The notes: generated by a model from the letters alone, not told the origin. DNA of 25,501 nucleotides from Trichoplax sp. H2 (GCA_003344405.1 NOWV01000399.1:1-25501), one strand, 5' to 3'; numbered from the stretch's first letter, positions 8,919 through 20,019 are shown. A program made the numbers and translations.

Positions 8919-11099
8919 AGTAAAATGAAATACGTTAAATGTCAAAATTAAAAATCTCTCCGTAGTTATTTACGCATCTTTATCACAAACCAGCTCTGTC
9001 ATAAGATAACGAAATAGCTCAATTTATAAGTTCTTTCCTTAAACTACGTATCAGGGCACTGAAATCCGTCTAAGACAAGCTTAGGAACACTTTTCTCTAA
9101 TTCCACAGATTCTCAATAATTTGAACGTCTTTGACTTTGCGTTAATCACTACAATCAAGAACTAACTTTATTATCTAAAATGAAGGGCTCTAATACCTCT
9201 TTACAGTAGATAGAGGTTATAAATAATATCAAAAGTAGTTAAATAATTAGCTATTCTATTTATATCTAAATGCTTAATTACTACGGCTATATTTATTAAG
9301 AATATCGATATTCGATGACTGCTATAAGACAGTTAGATTATAATATGCCAATTCACAGAATCATCAAAACGCAACATAAATTCTAATATCGGTCAGATAC
9401 AATCATATTTTACGGTACAAGGTACCGGTATATAAAGCATAACCATCTCGTAAACTAAATGAAGATATGCTACCAAACATTGCTAACTTCTCTATGGTAA
9501 GATATCTTCGTGATAATCTTTCAAAAATTTAGTTGCTTAGAAAAGTCATAAAATAAAATAGATCTTGCGACTACAAGATTTCATCTGAGCAGGAGAATAG
9601 TTAACATTATTTAGAACTATACTTTGTTATGTACAAGTTTATAAAATAATATTAGTAGGTATAATAAATTACTTGGTGTTGATAGATGAGTAAGATAGAT
9701 TATGAAGATTTCATTTAAATTCCAAAAACACAACGGAAGAATTTAAAACAACCAACTGAATCTCTCTAAATTTTGGCAATGTAGATTAGAGTGATAGTTA
9801 TTAATTCATGAACTAATGTTTAAAATTCAGTATACAATTCGGCGCTGAATACATAGAAGACTACAAAAAAATTTAGATTAAGATGTATATCTTGCCTCGA
9901 TATCAGAGGATTATCATATCTGTTGGTAGCATGAATTAATTGAAGTAATAATTATTTTCAGTAGAAAAAAGTGAACTAGCAGCAGGCTTACAATAGTATT
10001 TCATGTGCCTACAACACAATTCTTTTCTTTTTATTATTAATTAATATACTATTAGATCGGCAGCACACGGCGCTAACCAATCACTAATTTTAGTAATGTT
10101 TGCCTTAGATAGTTCTTTAACCTTATTGGTCTAATACTGTTTACAAAACTAGTCGGTTTTGATATTTGCATGTGTTATGATATGGCTAATTTATCTGCTG
10201 TAGCTGGGATCTATTAAAAGCCGGCTGTTCTTTTTGCTTAATTTAGAGGACTAAGATAGTGCTTGTATTGCTAATTCATCGTAGAGATGTAAAGTAAACG
10301 ATGATTGTTAAGCAAAGAAATGTGATTTTGTTACATGTAAAAGTAGTAATAATTAACTTACATATACGAGTATATATTGATATGTTACGAGCTAAGATCA
10401 ATCCTAACTTACAATATAGGTTGAGAGTGTGTTTTCGGATCTGCACTGCTGTGAATTGAAATACTAATTAATTTCTATGTAGATGTAAGTAATATTTAGC
10501 ACAGTGAGGTCTCGGATCTCTCTAGAAAATCACAATCTATCTCATTACGAGCGAGGCCGTAGCTTCTATAGGTTCATGTACCTAAAGCCGACTTAATTAT
10601 ACGATTTATCTCGTCTTTTAGAAATCAATCAAATTAATACTGTGAAGAGTCTCAATTTATACGGATTAAACACAGTCTAATCCTGTTCAATTTACTGTTT
10701 CAGTATTCATTTACGACCAGGGATTACTTATTTCTATACGAATTGATAAAGTTACGAAGTTATTTATTTGATTTATTTACATTCTTGTGACTAATCGCAA
10801 TGTTAAAATAATGTAACAGCGCAAAATTAGAGCTAGCTTTGCAATTTAATATTGTTAAAATCTTTATCCAGGCATCGATTAAATCACATAGTATTTAGAT
10901 GATTATTGAATATAGTGCTACGCTACGTCTTTACTATATATTCGTATACATCATTATGTGAAACTAACTAGAGATGAAGGCAAATAGTTCTGTTCAGTTC
11001 AAGAAAACTTTACTGTAACAGTTATTTTAAAATTTGTGTGAATTCATAATTCAGGTTACCTGATGTTGGAGTGTTTACTTTTACGAAGTACAATAATGA
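8919..11099. other. Intergenic, no supported gene
   Basis: AT-rich noncoding sequence. It contains a 14-bp perfect palindrome GAATATCGATATTC (9300-9313) and a decayed copy (about 10233-10365) of the flank sequence seen at 4830-4940. A TATA-like string with a short ATG-to-donor stretch occurs at 9429-9497 but gives only 12 codons without a convincing signal peptide. Confidence 0.5.
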
Positions 11100-11285
11100 C
11101 GATGCTATCGATAAATAGTATTTAATAGCTATGCGATATTAAATTAATTGAGCCAATAATTTAATAAAGTCAAGAACTATTTTATATAGTCGTCAAATTA
11201 TTGCTTATTTTATAAAGCTAATCAGTCAATTTATAAAATAACCAAGTCGGAAGTTATTTTATAAAGTAAGCCAGGTCGCCTTGGA
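11100..11285. repeat. ~160-185 bp interspersed repeat, copy 1
   Basis: It runs from GATGCTATCGATAAATAG to CGCCTTGG and includes TTTATAAAATAA motifs. A diverged, collinear copy is at 11715-11857, ending in CCGCCTTGG, about 600 bp downstream. Confidence 0.65.
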
Positions 11286-11714
11286 TGTTAAAGTGCTTAT
11301 TTTCACAATTAAAATCATGGCGAAGTACTATGACTACTTTTTATAACACAGAAGCTACTTCTAGCGACAGTTAAGCGCAGACACTAGTCTTCACTAAGAT
11401 CTAACTAGAAATCTGCTGATTTTAAAAGGTTACTCGCTTTTATACCTTTCATCCATCTATTTGCAAGCAGCTACAGCATACATATGCATAGAAGTTAATA
11501 CTGATAAAAATATCAGCTATCGTGTATTATATTTAAATTAGTATCGCTTTAAGCTCTACTTTAAAATACGTTAGAGCACTCTCATAACATGAAATTAACC
11601 ATGATCAGAACACGATCTGGCCTTTGAGCTCTTTTTTAATTAGATATCTAACTTATCACCAACAATCCGTATATATACGTACAATATAACTCGTCGCAAT
11701 ACGAGTACGATAAC

Positions 11715-11857
11715 AGATGCTATACATAGATAGCATTTAGTAGTTATGCTAGGCCAAGTTTTAAGTATCAAATCATTGCTCGTTTTATGAAGCTAACTAG
11801 TCAATTTATAAAATACCGTAACTAAGTCGGTAGTTATGTTACAAAGTAATGCAAGCC
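11715..11857. repeat. ~145-bp interspersed repeat, copy 2
   Basis: This is the second copy of the 11100-11285 unit. The shared order is GATGCTAT, TAGCATTTA, an AAGCTAAC.AGTCAATTTATAAAATA string, AAGTCGG and CGCCTTGG. Confidence 0.65.
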
Positions 11858-12165
11858 GCCTTGGTTAGTTTATGAAATATTATAACCATAGCAGTTTTAT
11901 AAAGTTACCAAGAAGTTACAGATAATTTATGAAATAACTCTCGATGGTTATCTATAAAAAAGTTCTTAATTAATTTATAAAATAATCAAGGTGATGGTTA
12001 TTTTGGTTATTTTATAAAATATTAACCAAAGCAATTTTAAAAAGATACCAAAGAGTGAATGGATGATTTATGAAGTCATTTTTGGATGGTTACCGTATTT
12101 TATAAATGTTATGTGTTACTTTATATAATAATTAAGCTAACAGTTATTTTATAAAATAATTAACT
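11780..12165. repeat. Short-period palindromic array around TTATTTTATAAAATAA
   Basis: Roughly every 22-35 bp there is a version of the self-complementary core TTATTTTATAAAATAA, for example near 11808, 11893, 11926, 11977, 12013, 12097 and 12144, separated by short AACCAAG/ATGGTTA-type spacers. A smaller cluster sits at 11183-11270. No reading frame is present. Confidence 0.7.
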
Positions 12166-12179
12166 CAGTAAATTTGATT

Positions 12180-12535
12180 TAAAGCTACATCGCTTTTAAT
12201 CGAAGGAATTTTACATCCAGAATGTATACCGTGCCTTTGATATCATAACACTCTACAGTAAGAGTACGTCAGATCGATGATCTTTACTCTCATGTAAAAT
12301 GCTTGTTAAAGAACTGCATTAATCACAGTTAGTCCGGTAGCGGTTTAATTACGTCTACTTAATTGATAAATAGCATTTAATAGCTGCATCACTTCTAATT
12401 GAAAGAATTATTCGTCAAGGCGGTATACCGTGCCTTTGACATCATAATACATCAGATATCGATCGATGACCCTCATTCTTATGTAAAATATTTGTTTAAG
12501 AACTGTATGAACTCGCATATACTGGCTGTCACGGA
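12180..12535. repeat. ~190-bp repeat, copies 1 and 2 (tandem)
   Basis: Two tandem, diverged units (about 12180-12345 and 12346-12535). The unit order is GATAAATAGCATTTAATAGC, GAA.GAATTATT, ACCGTGCCTTTGA, ATCATAA, TCATGTAAAAT and GTT.AAGAACTG. A third copy is at 13130-13345, closer to the protease gene. It is noncoding. Confidence 0.75.
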
Positions 12536-12840
12536 GTGATGTGCGTGAAGCTGTATTGCTTTTGTTATTAATTAATTGTTTACCTGCATTAATTAATTGC
12601 CTGGGGCTTTAAAAATTGTAATAGTTAATGGAGTGTTAATTGCAATTACAGCCTACAATGTTGTGAAATGGTATTATTGTGCTTATGTGTCAAATCATTA
12701 GCAGTTACTAATTAATTAATTGCAATTAAGGTTGCTTACAAATATTTAGCTATAGTGAACTATATAACTTATTGGTAAACAATTTCTCATACTAATGTAA
12801 GTAAATCTCGTATAGCAATATTGCACAATTGCTTATATGT
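12536..12840. other. Spacer with repeated TTAATTAATTGC strings
   Basis: Noncoding. It holds at least three copies of TTAATTAATTG or its near-complement (around 12570, 12588 and 12710), which look like homeodomain-type AT-rich sites, though chance occurrence is likely in this composition. Confidence 0.35.
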
Positions 12841-12864
12841 GCACCACTTATCACCACCGAAAAC

Positions 12865-12905
12865 TATAAAAGCCTGAGCAGCAGCTCTGCTAAAAAAAAT
12901 CAGTT
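12865..12905 (+). promoter_or_regulatory. Candidate TATA/initiator promoter, distal
   Basis: TATAAAAG begins at 12865 and TCAGTT, an initiator-like string, lies at 12900-12905. No reading frame follows before the next promoter candidate at 13504. It could be an alternative distal promoter of the protease gene or the leftover promoter of a lost duplicate. Confidence 0.4.
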
Positions 12906-13129
12906 AGTTCCTCAGCTCTTGTTATATAAACAAGTATCTGCTTTAACTTAATAAACTTAATTTACAATTTTTATTAGAGTAACTTTATACCTGTGTGGTT
13001 GTATCTTATAATAGATCTCTATCACTACGAAAGAAGTAGACTTATTCTAGTAGATTTGTATCGTTCGCAGTGTTACTTAAATAGTGACAAGAGAGATACT
13101 GCCACAGTGTATGTAATTGATGTTATACC

Positions 13130-13345
13130 CGATCGTGGTGCTTAATTACCTCTGCTTAACTGATAAATAGCATTTAATAGCTGCAACGCTTTCTAATAGA
13201 AGAAATTATTTGTCAAAGCAGTATTCCGTGCTTTCTGGCATCATAATACATCAAATTCATGACCTTCGTTCTTAAGTAAAGTACTTGTTCAAGAACTGTA
13301 TTAAAATTGTACATACAGGCTAGACAATGTCAGCGGATCGTGATG
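13130..13345. repeat. ~200-bp repeat, copy 3
   Basis: This copy is collinear with the units at 12180-12535, sharing GATAAATAGCATTTAATAGC, then an AAGAAATTATT.GTCAA string, ATCATAATACATCA and CAAGAACTGTATTAA. It ends about 160 bp before the protease TATA box. Confidence 0.75.
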
Positions 13346-13503
13346 TTTAATTACGCCTACTGCAATTGCATCTATCAATCTTCTTTAATTCTTTTATTAA
13401 GATGTAAATGAAATGGATAAATTCCATTAGTACAGTCAATAACTATAGCATTATTTGATAATATTCTAATTGCTTCTAGCATTATTTAAATTTGACAGAA
13501 GCA

Positions 13504-13540
13504 TATAAAAGCTCTGTACTCATGCAATTTTCTTATCATT
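13504..13540 (+). promoter_or_regulatory. Protease gene core promoter (TATA box)
   Basis: TATAAAA is at 13504-13510 and an initiator-like TCATTT begins about 32 bp downstream (13536). The ATG is at 13843. A good splice donor (CCAA|GTAAGTATT, GT at 13596) and a pyrimidine-rich tract before AAAG at 13838-13841 suggest an intron in the 5' UTR; that intron is inference. Confidence 0.5.
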
Positions 13541-13842
13541 TTGTATTTTCCTCAGTGCGTTAAAGCGAAGAAGGATCGTTTGATTTGATTTCCAAGTAAG
13601 TATTAAGCTGCCGTTCTACTTATCCTTGGTAGAAATGTGTGTGAAATAGAGTTTAATTCTTTTAGCTTCCGGAGTTGTAAAGTAGCTTCAATTATCTATG
13701 TCAAATTATACTCTTATTTCTGTTACTGTTATAAAGTGTAATAAACTTTGCTAGAGTTTTGTTATTTTCATTCCTACATACTTAAAAACATTGAATCATT
13801 GCATTGATTTTTTTACTTTTATTAAAACTTACAACATAAAGC

Positions 13843-16671
13843 ATGAAGACCGCTATCATCTTTTGCGCTTTATTTGCCGTGACCTTTGCAGCAGGTAAAT
13901 TTTGCTAGTACCATTCTAATAGTGACAGTAAAGATGTCAAGTAAAATTGTTATAAATTTACCGTACTTGATGCGTAAAACAACGCTTTAAACGCAATCCA
14001 GTATTAGGCAATAGTTTATTAAGTCAATTTATTTCTATCCGTCTATTTTTGCAGTGTTGGTATACAATTGTATACTCCAATGACTGATAATTGGTTTAAA
14101 TTCATTGTTTAAGCTGAGATTTTGATCATTACTCTTTTATGTTGATGTTTATAACTCTCCAGTTGGTAATCCATATTTCTAATATGTTATTTCTATATTC
14201 TTACTAACACTGTAGTTCGTCCAGTGCCATTTGACTTGAATTACTATTTCGAAACTGGTAAGTTGATGATGTAATATTTTACTATAGCTACGTAATTCTG
14301 ATATGTATCGTGAGGATAAGCCAAACAACAATAATATAAGTTATGCATCGATAATCATACATTGACTAAATTAATGAGATGTAAGAAAGAAATGAAAGAA
14401 AGTCCTCTATACAATTTGTATAGGATAGAAGAGTAGTATTTAAATGACTAATGATAGTCGTTCACTATCATGGTTACTTATAAGAGATACCAATTGAAAC
14501 TGGACTTAGAACAGTATGTAAAACAAACAAAATTACAATTTGTTTAATTTAGCTATTCCTGTAACTGTCGACATGTTTTTTTACATTAGAAGCGTATCTC
14601 ATTATCATGGTTATGCTATTACTTGAACGCTATTCGTCGTCGATTCGATTGTATTGTAGTTCTATCGAAGCAATGAAACTAGTACAGTAAAATTGCAATT
14701 CAAGTAGTGTCATATTGTACTCTGCTTATGCTTCAAACAGTGTGCAAAACAAATTAAATTGCAATTTATTTAATTTCGCTCATAGTAACATAGCTACGAC
14801 TCTCGGTATTTCGATATTACTGCAGCATTATATCATCACTATGCTATTACTTCAATACCATTCATCGTCGATCACATAGCGTTCTAGTTCCATCCGAGCA
14901 ATGCAACTGTAAGACAGTGTAATATTGTATTCTAAGTTGATGATATAAGTAGTAATGTCTATTGTAGGTGTTGTGTTCAACATGTGATAGATATTCTCGT
15001 TAGAAGCTTTAAGTATTAAATATAGCTAGCTTAGTAACTGTAATTCGTTTGAAGAGGAGCGCTACAGTGCTCACATTAGAGCTTCACATGAAAGGTGTAA
15101 ACTATCCTGTATTTGAGATGCTAATACTGAAGTGCGTAGTAAGTAAGGTGCTAAGACTGTAAACGCGGAAAAGTATATCAGCGAGTAGTTTAGTAAGATA
15201 GTTCTTTCTCGTTAGAGGTCCTCAGCTAATCGATAACGTTGTATCTTCATAAAGGAGGTTTTGTTTCATAAATCTTAATTTTCTAAAGTTTTGAAGATTC
15301 TTGATCTATCAACCTCACAGCAACTTATGCAGTCAAGTCGTAGTTTAAATAGTGTAATAGTTTAACTCTGTAGATGAAGAATCGGCTTGTCAAATAGTTT
15401 TTATCCCAATTCGTTCACTTATTTCAACGTTCGTCCATTTAATAGTATGAAATAACATTGTACGACATTACAGTTGAATACAACCCGAAGGTGATGACTG
15501 CACCTGCCAGGAGAAATACAGACAGAATTATTGGTGGTGAAAATGACGTGAAAGGCGAACACCCATACCAGATCTCTTTGCAAAGAAAAAATTCTTCTCA
15601 GCCTTGCTTATTCCACCACATATGCGGTGGTTCCATCATTAATCAGCAGCATATTTTGACTGCTGCTCACTGTGTTGACAGCGGTAAAGTATCTGACTTC
15701 AGAGTAGTCGCTGGTGAATACGATCTCAGCAGAAATGAAAATACTGAACAAATCATTCCTGTCATTAAACTGTAAGAAATCGATGTCTAAGACGTTATAA
15801 TTTATCATTAAATCTAGAACTAAATAGGTTACTCGTTATTCCATAATTATAATATGAATTACAATTATTGGATAGCATGATGAAGCATATTGCTTCTTTG
15901 CCATCCTTTGCAGTAACAATCATCTTAGGCTTTATAACGCGGATCGATAAAAATATCCTTGCGTGACCAAGTCTTCTCTGACATTTTATTTTTCATAGTA
16001 TCATCCGTAGCGATTGGAATCTAACTACGCTCAACAATGATATTGCTGTCGTTAAATTGGCCAGCAAATTGACCTACAATAGCTATGTTGCTCCTATCGC
16101 GTTGGCTTCTGTTACTCCACCAACCAATACCGCAAGTCAGGTTGTTGGATGGGGATTAACTAATTATGTCCGTAAAACTAGACCTAACATTCTACAAGTA
16201 TTGGACGTCAAAAGAACATCGGACAGTGACGCTGCCGCAATAACCAGTAAATACAATAATTTTACTCAAGTCGCAGCTACTACTAATATATTCTGTGAGG
16301 GACTCTGCAAGAACGACAGCGGTGGTCCACTTGTATTCAAACAGAATAACCAATACCTGCAATATGGCGTCGCTAGCTACGTCGCACTCCGTAAGTTTGA
16401 ATGAACATGATTATTATTAGAACGTGATTAACTCAAAAGATTGCTGTGTGATAATCAACTAGCGGTTGTACTATACATTCGCCAAATGGAATGTTGGATA
16501 GCCCATGTATTTCACTTTGAAAGTCTTACGGCATGAAGGAATATTATGACCAATTAATTACTAATGTTTATTTTGAATATTTTTCTTACAGCTTGCGGAT
16601 TGTACCCTGCTGATTTCTATGCCCGCGTTTCTTCTTTCAAGGCCTGGATCGAAGATAACTCCCGAATTTAA
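13843..16671 (+). CDS. Secreted chymotrypsin-fold (S1) serine protease, five exons, 287 aa
   Basis: Exons are 13843-13894, 14216-14257, 15474-15771, 15999-16390 and 16592-16671, all with GT-AG introns and consistent phases (1, 1, 2, 1); TAA ends the frame. Residues 1-17 are a signal peptide and about 18-49 a propeptide ending in TDR, cleaved before IIGGEN at residue 50 to activate the enzyme. The catalytic triad is His97 (LTAAHC), Asp145 (NNDIAVVKL) and Ser238 (NDSGGP). Motifs HPYQISL, CGGSII and VVGWG are typical of family S1. Likely role: extracellular or digestive proteolysis. Oddities: the usual Gly before DSGGP (chymotrypsin position 193) is Asn; the loop before the active serine is short (CEGLC); by counting, position 189 is Gly, 216 Val and 226 Asp, so it is not trypsin-like; and the cysteine normally pairing with C182 is absent. 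Sequons occur at residues 71, 138 and 218. It is unrelated to the flanking Cys-rich family. Confidence 0.92.
14511..14960. repeat. Tandem duplication in protease intron 2, ~226-bp period
   Basis: Unit 1 starts with ACAGTATGTAAAACAAA at 14511 and unit 2 with ACAGTGTGCAAAACAAA at 14737. Both continue through ATTTAATTT, CTATTACTT.AA and CGTCGATC to a CNTCNGAGCAATG-like end. It lies wholly inside the 1.2-kb intron 14258-15473, and I see no exon in it. Confidence 0.7.
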
Positions 16672-16794
16672 TCTGCCACATGGATCACGTAGTTATGTTA
16701 CGGCATCATTAAAAGGATAAAACCTTAATAGTTAAATTTCTACGGTTTTAGATACAGTACATGCGTCGACAATAGGTTCTGTAGCTTAATTCAA

Positions 16795-16800
16795 AATAAA
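16795..16800 (+). promoter_or_regulatory. Poly(A) signal AATAAA of the protease gene
   Basis: The hexamer lies 124 bp after the stop codon and is followed by a T-rich stretch, a typical arrangement for an animal 3' end. Confidence 0.6.
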
Positions 16801-17615
16801 AAGGCATTTTTTTCATATGATTCAATGTAGTATTAATTTTGATGTCTTTTGACAAGCGTTAACTTATTGAAGATAATCCCAATTCTATATGAGAAGGATT
16901 CTATTTGAATGAAATCGTAAATGCGTGCATAGCAAGGAGTCATCTATGTTATGAAAAATATGGCGCACTTTACTATTACCCTTGTACTGGATTGCTTAGT
17001 CAGTCAAACAACGCGTAAGAATAATCAACTATAGAAGGTCAAGAAATTCGTGTTCGTAATGATATATCAAATAATTAGGTTCTTGTCAATCCATTTTTGT
17101 CCTGCTGTGGATGACAGTAGAGTATAGATTTTCAAAGAGTTGTTACTTCATACGTCCAAGATGAGTCTTTTGAAAGTAGATTGGCTTATTCTATGGATAT
17201 TTTATAACTAGAATGATATCAATCTAGCCATAAAACATAGTAACATCTACTTTGTCAGGCTATCTAATTTTTCTACGCTTAATAAGGTTAATTCAAGGCA
17301 GAAACCGTTACTAATAAAATTAAGGCTAATTAATCAGAATTTTGTGTCTATCTTGGATATTATCTATTTATTTTTATAGCAATAAGAAGTTATTTGTAAG
17401 TTTCAGACTTCGCCTCTGGTACACATCAATGAGTTATCTTGCCATATTGATAGTAAATTACCTACGTAGATTATCCTGCTATTTAATGTACCTGAATTAA
17501 GTGATCATTGAAAAGAAAGCTTCTACAGATGTGATGTTACTTTAATATGCCAGTATCGATCTATTTTATATCGGTGAAATTGTAACCAAAATAGCTTGAT
17601 CTGGTCTATTGCAGT
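16801..17615. other. Intergenic, no gene seen
   Basis: Noncoding AT-rich sequence between the protease 3' end and the P450 remnant. I see no repeats or conserved motifs that I can support. Confidence 0.5.
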
Positions 17616-17835
17616 CTATCTCTCTAGCGTAACATCTTGACTATCCGATAATATTTCCAATCGAAAAATGGATACAAGTACAGCAAGGATTAATTCTCTG
17701 AGAGCTAACATTTTCTCTTTGCAACTGTTACCGCCTAGTCCGAATGGTAAATAGGAGAAGATATCAAAAATTTGTTTCTCCTTCCATGAATCGGTCTGGA
17801 TTCAATGTAAATGAGCTTTGTCATAATTTTTCAAG
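17616..17835 (-). pseudogene. Cytochrome P450 C-terminal remnant
   Basis: Read on the minus strand, this stretch gives the end of a P450. First comes a KL(stop)QSSFTLNPDRF segment, matching the family's conserved W-x-x-P-x-x-F-x-P-x-RF region before the heme loop, with TGA (17821-17823) where the family usually has tryptophan. A frameshift near 17766-17771 is followed by YLPFGLGGNSC, the heme-binding loop with its cysteine ligand (codon at 17721-17723), then MLALRELILAVL, the following helix, and a stop at 17616-17618. The loop lacks the usual arginine (Asn instead) and the Gly two after Cys (Glu instead). I find no upstream P450 exons beyond about 17850. It is a dead fragment, not an enzyme gene. 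Confidence 0.8.
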
Positions 17836-17919
17836 CCTAATAAGTAGATAGTTTTCATACTTACTAGTACCTTATATCTTACTATACAGTACAAGCTATC
17901 ACAGTATCATGATTGTAAG

Positions 17920-18010
17920 CAGCTATAGGGCAATAAAGTATTAGAAAATGCTTAGAATATTGTTCCAGTAGTACATTGATAACGACATCATGTTAGTTAC
18001 CTACATGCAC
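17920..18010. repeat. 91-bp dispersed repeat, copy 2
   Basis: It aligns gaplessly with 4492-4582 with about five mismatches; the sequences beyond both ends are unrelated. Confidence 0.75.
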
Positions 18011-18805
18011 TAATGTACTTTTAATTGATAATAAATAGATGCGCTATAACATAAGATTGCTTCCCGAATTTAACAATAATGTAACCATAGGCTATTTTGT
18101 CTCAAATTAGGCAAGGCTAGTTTGTATGTGATAGCTAGACTTACTTAGAAACCCCCTAGTTCCTTTCTGGATAGAATAATGTCCAGTAATATCGTCTGAA
18201 TATCATTTTTCGACCAAGAAGCTAATATTACTTTTATGCTATTTTTCTATTCATTAAAGATTCGTTAATTATTCAACTTATAAATGAATCAAATTTAAGT
18301 TTCTCTAATTATAATTCTACACCTATTAAGAATAAATGCAAAATTTTTTGTAAGCACGATAAAGTAATCTTTAATTAAGATTGACATCGTTCGCCATATT
18401 CTGTAATTAGATTCGTGTTGGAACAAGGCACCGTATTTTAACGATTACCGTAGAATGATGGAATGGCACAATGATAAAATTAATCTTTAGCAATGCAAAG
18501 GGTTCAATAGATTGATGTAATACATAGAAAGCGTATTATTAACATCTTTGCATCGCTACATCTTGATGAGGAAAATAGAAGCAGAATACTAACGTTGTTT
18601 ACAATCTTACAGGTATACCTGTAAATTATCGAGAGATTAGATCATTAAATCAATTAAAGCATCGAAACTAAGACCATATTTACGGCAATTAAATCGATGC
18701 CATTATCTATTCGTACACGGCAGCATTGGTATGTTAATGCTTTAGTAAATAATACAACATATTTGAATGATAAAAGAGTAAAAAATAATTCACAACACTG
18801 AAAAA
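18011..18805. other. Intergenic, distal 5' flank of gene 3
   Basis: No gene. From about 18400 it matches 2190-2530 (distal flank of relic A) in decayed form. It contains an 18-bp perfect palindrome, TTACAGGTATACCTGTAA (18607-18624). Confidence 0.5.
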
Positions 18806-19280
18806 GTACAGTAAAGCTTCAGATAGATTTTTGATGATATGGTAAAAAATTGGAAGTAAATACTTTGCGATTGATATTTATTAATGATAATTTACATCAT
18901 TTAAAACTATAGTAAAGCTGCAGATAGTTCTTCGATCATGACGTAAAAATTTAAAGTAAACGACTTGCTACGGATCGTTATAAAAGATAATTTACATTAG
19001 TAAAATTACGATTCAGATAGTTCCATAATAATATTATAAAAAGCTTGAAGTAAATGCTTTACTATAGATATTTATAGAAGATAAATGACATCATTAAAAA
19101 GTACAGTAAAACTCCATATAGTTCTTCGATCATAAGGTAAAAAACAGGGAGTAACTGCCTAGCTATGAGTAGCTATAAAAGATAATTTACAACATCCATA
19201 AGTATAGTAAAACTCTAGATAGTTTTGCAACGATATTGCAAAAATTTCAAAGTAAATGCCTTGCTATGCTATAGTAATAG
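18806..19280. repeat. Satellite-like array, about five ~100-bp units
   Basis: The string AGTAAA recurs at 18810, 18911, 18999, 19105 and 19206. The shared unit order is AGTAAA.CT, CAGATAGTT, TTCGATCAT, GTAAAAA, AAGTAAATGC, CTTGCTA, TATAAAAGATAATTTACA. Units are diverged and periods vary slightly (101, about 94, about 100, 101). The array is missing from the equivalent flank at 2190-2960, so it was inserted or expanded on this side only. Confidence 0.85.
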
Positions 19281-19336
19281 TACTGGTACTGCAAGAATCG
19301 AATTTACCACGTATAGAGTTTATTCTAAATTATAAA

Positions 19337-19560
19337 TTATTTATAAGTATGTTACAGGCAATCTCGGCAAGGCAGACGTTATAAAGTGTTCTCTGTGAAA
19401 GTATTCTCTCGGAATGCAAACAATTATAAGGGATTGCCTAGGATTACCGATAATATAGTGAAAGTATGTGAATGCAGAGACATTCATAAAGGATTTCCTA
19501 GGATTACTGACAATTTATAAGCGTTCCTGGAAATTATTTTCTTTTTAAAGGCTTCCTTTA
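19337..19560. repeat. Short direct repeats, ~56-bp spacing, in gene 3 5' flank
   Basis: GGATTGCCTAGGATTACCGATAAT (near 19432) recurs as GGATTTCCTAGGATTACTGACAAT (near 19490), each preceded by an AATGCA... CATTCATAA- or ACAATTATAA-type string. The region also matches 2610-2760 in the relic A flank. It is noncoding. Confidence 0.5.
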
Positions 19561-20019
19561 GCATTGAACGGTAGCACAATTTAAATACGTCATAGAAAGG
19601 CTCTCATTGGCAAATATTGCTTATCAAGATTGAAATTGTTCTCTGAGATTGCTGCACACTAGATTCATTCATAATAATCCCGATTATTCAAATACTTAAT
19701 ATTCAAGAACATTCCCACAGAATGCTCTGCCAGCATTGCTTATTTTAGAAGTGCTGTTATCTTCACATCGTTGCCTATATACAGTATTGTAATAGCTAGA
19801 GCTAACTGATATAATCTATAACTGATGCCTTGGCTATCGAAAATTTTATAAATAAATATCTCTTAACAACCAGGCGTCCATAGGAAATAACGTTTATGCT
19901 AGGGTAGCAATAAATATGGCACAGTTCTTGTTGACATGGTTAATAATGAAATACGAAAGCAAGCTTGGCTTTATATTAATATGATCAATAATCACTGACC
20001 ATGCGGTATTAACAAAGCA

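Noticed and set aside
9429-9497. TATA-like string, ATG and splice donor resembling a first exon
   Set aside because: It encodes only about 12 codons, not hydrophobic enough for a signal peptide, has the wrong length for the 54-nt family exon, and no following exon was found.
11780-12165. CRISPR-like array
   Set aside because: The repeats are degenerate and palindromic with irregular short spacers, and the window is clearly eukaryotic.
15608-15808. Antisense open frame across protease exon 3
   Set aside because: Shadow of the real exon, whose sense frame carries the catalytic histidine.
16945-17035. Short forward frame beginning ATGGCGCAC
   Set aside because: Only about 24 codons, without signal peptide, splice partner or similarity.
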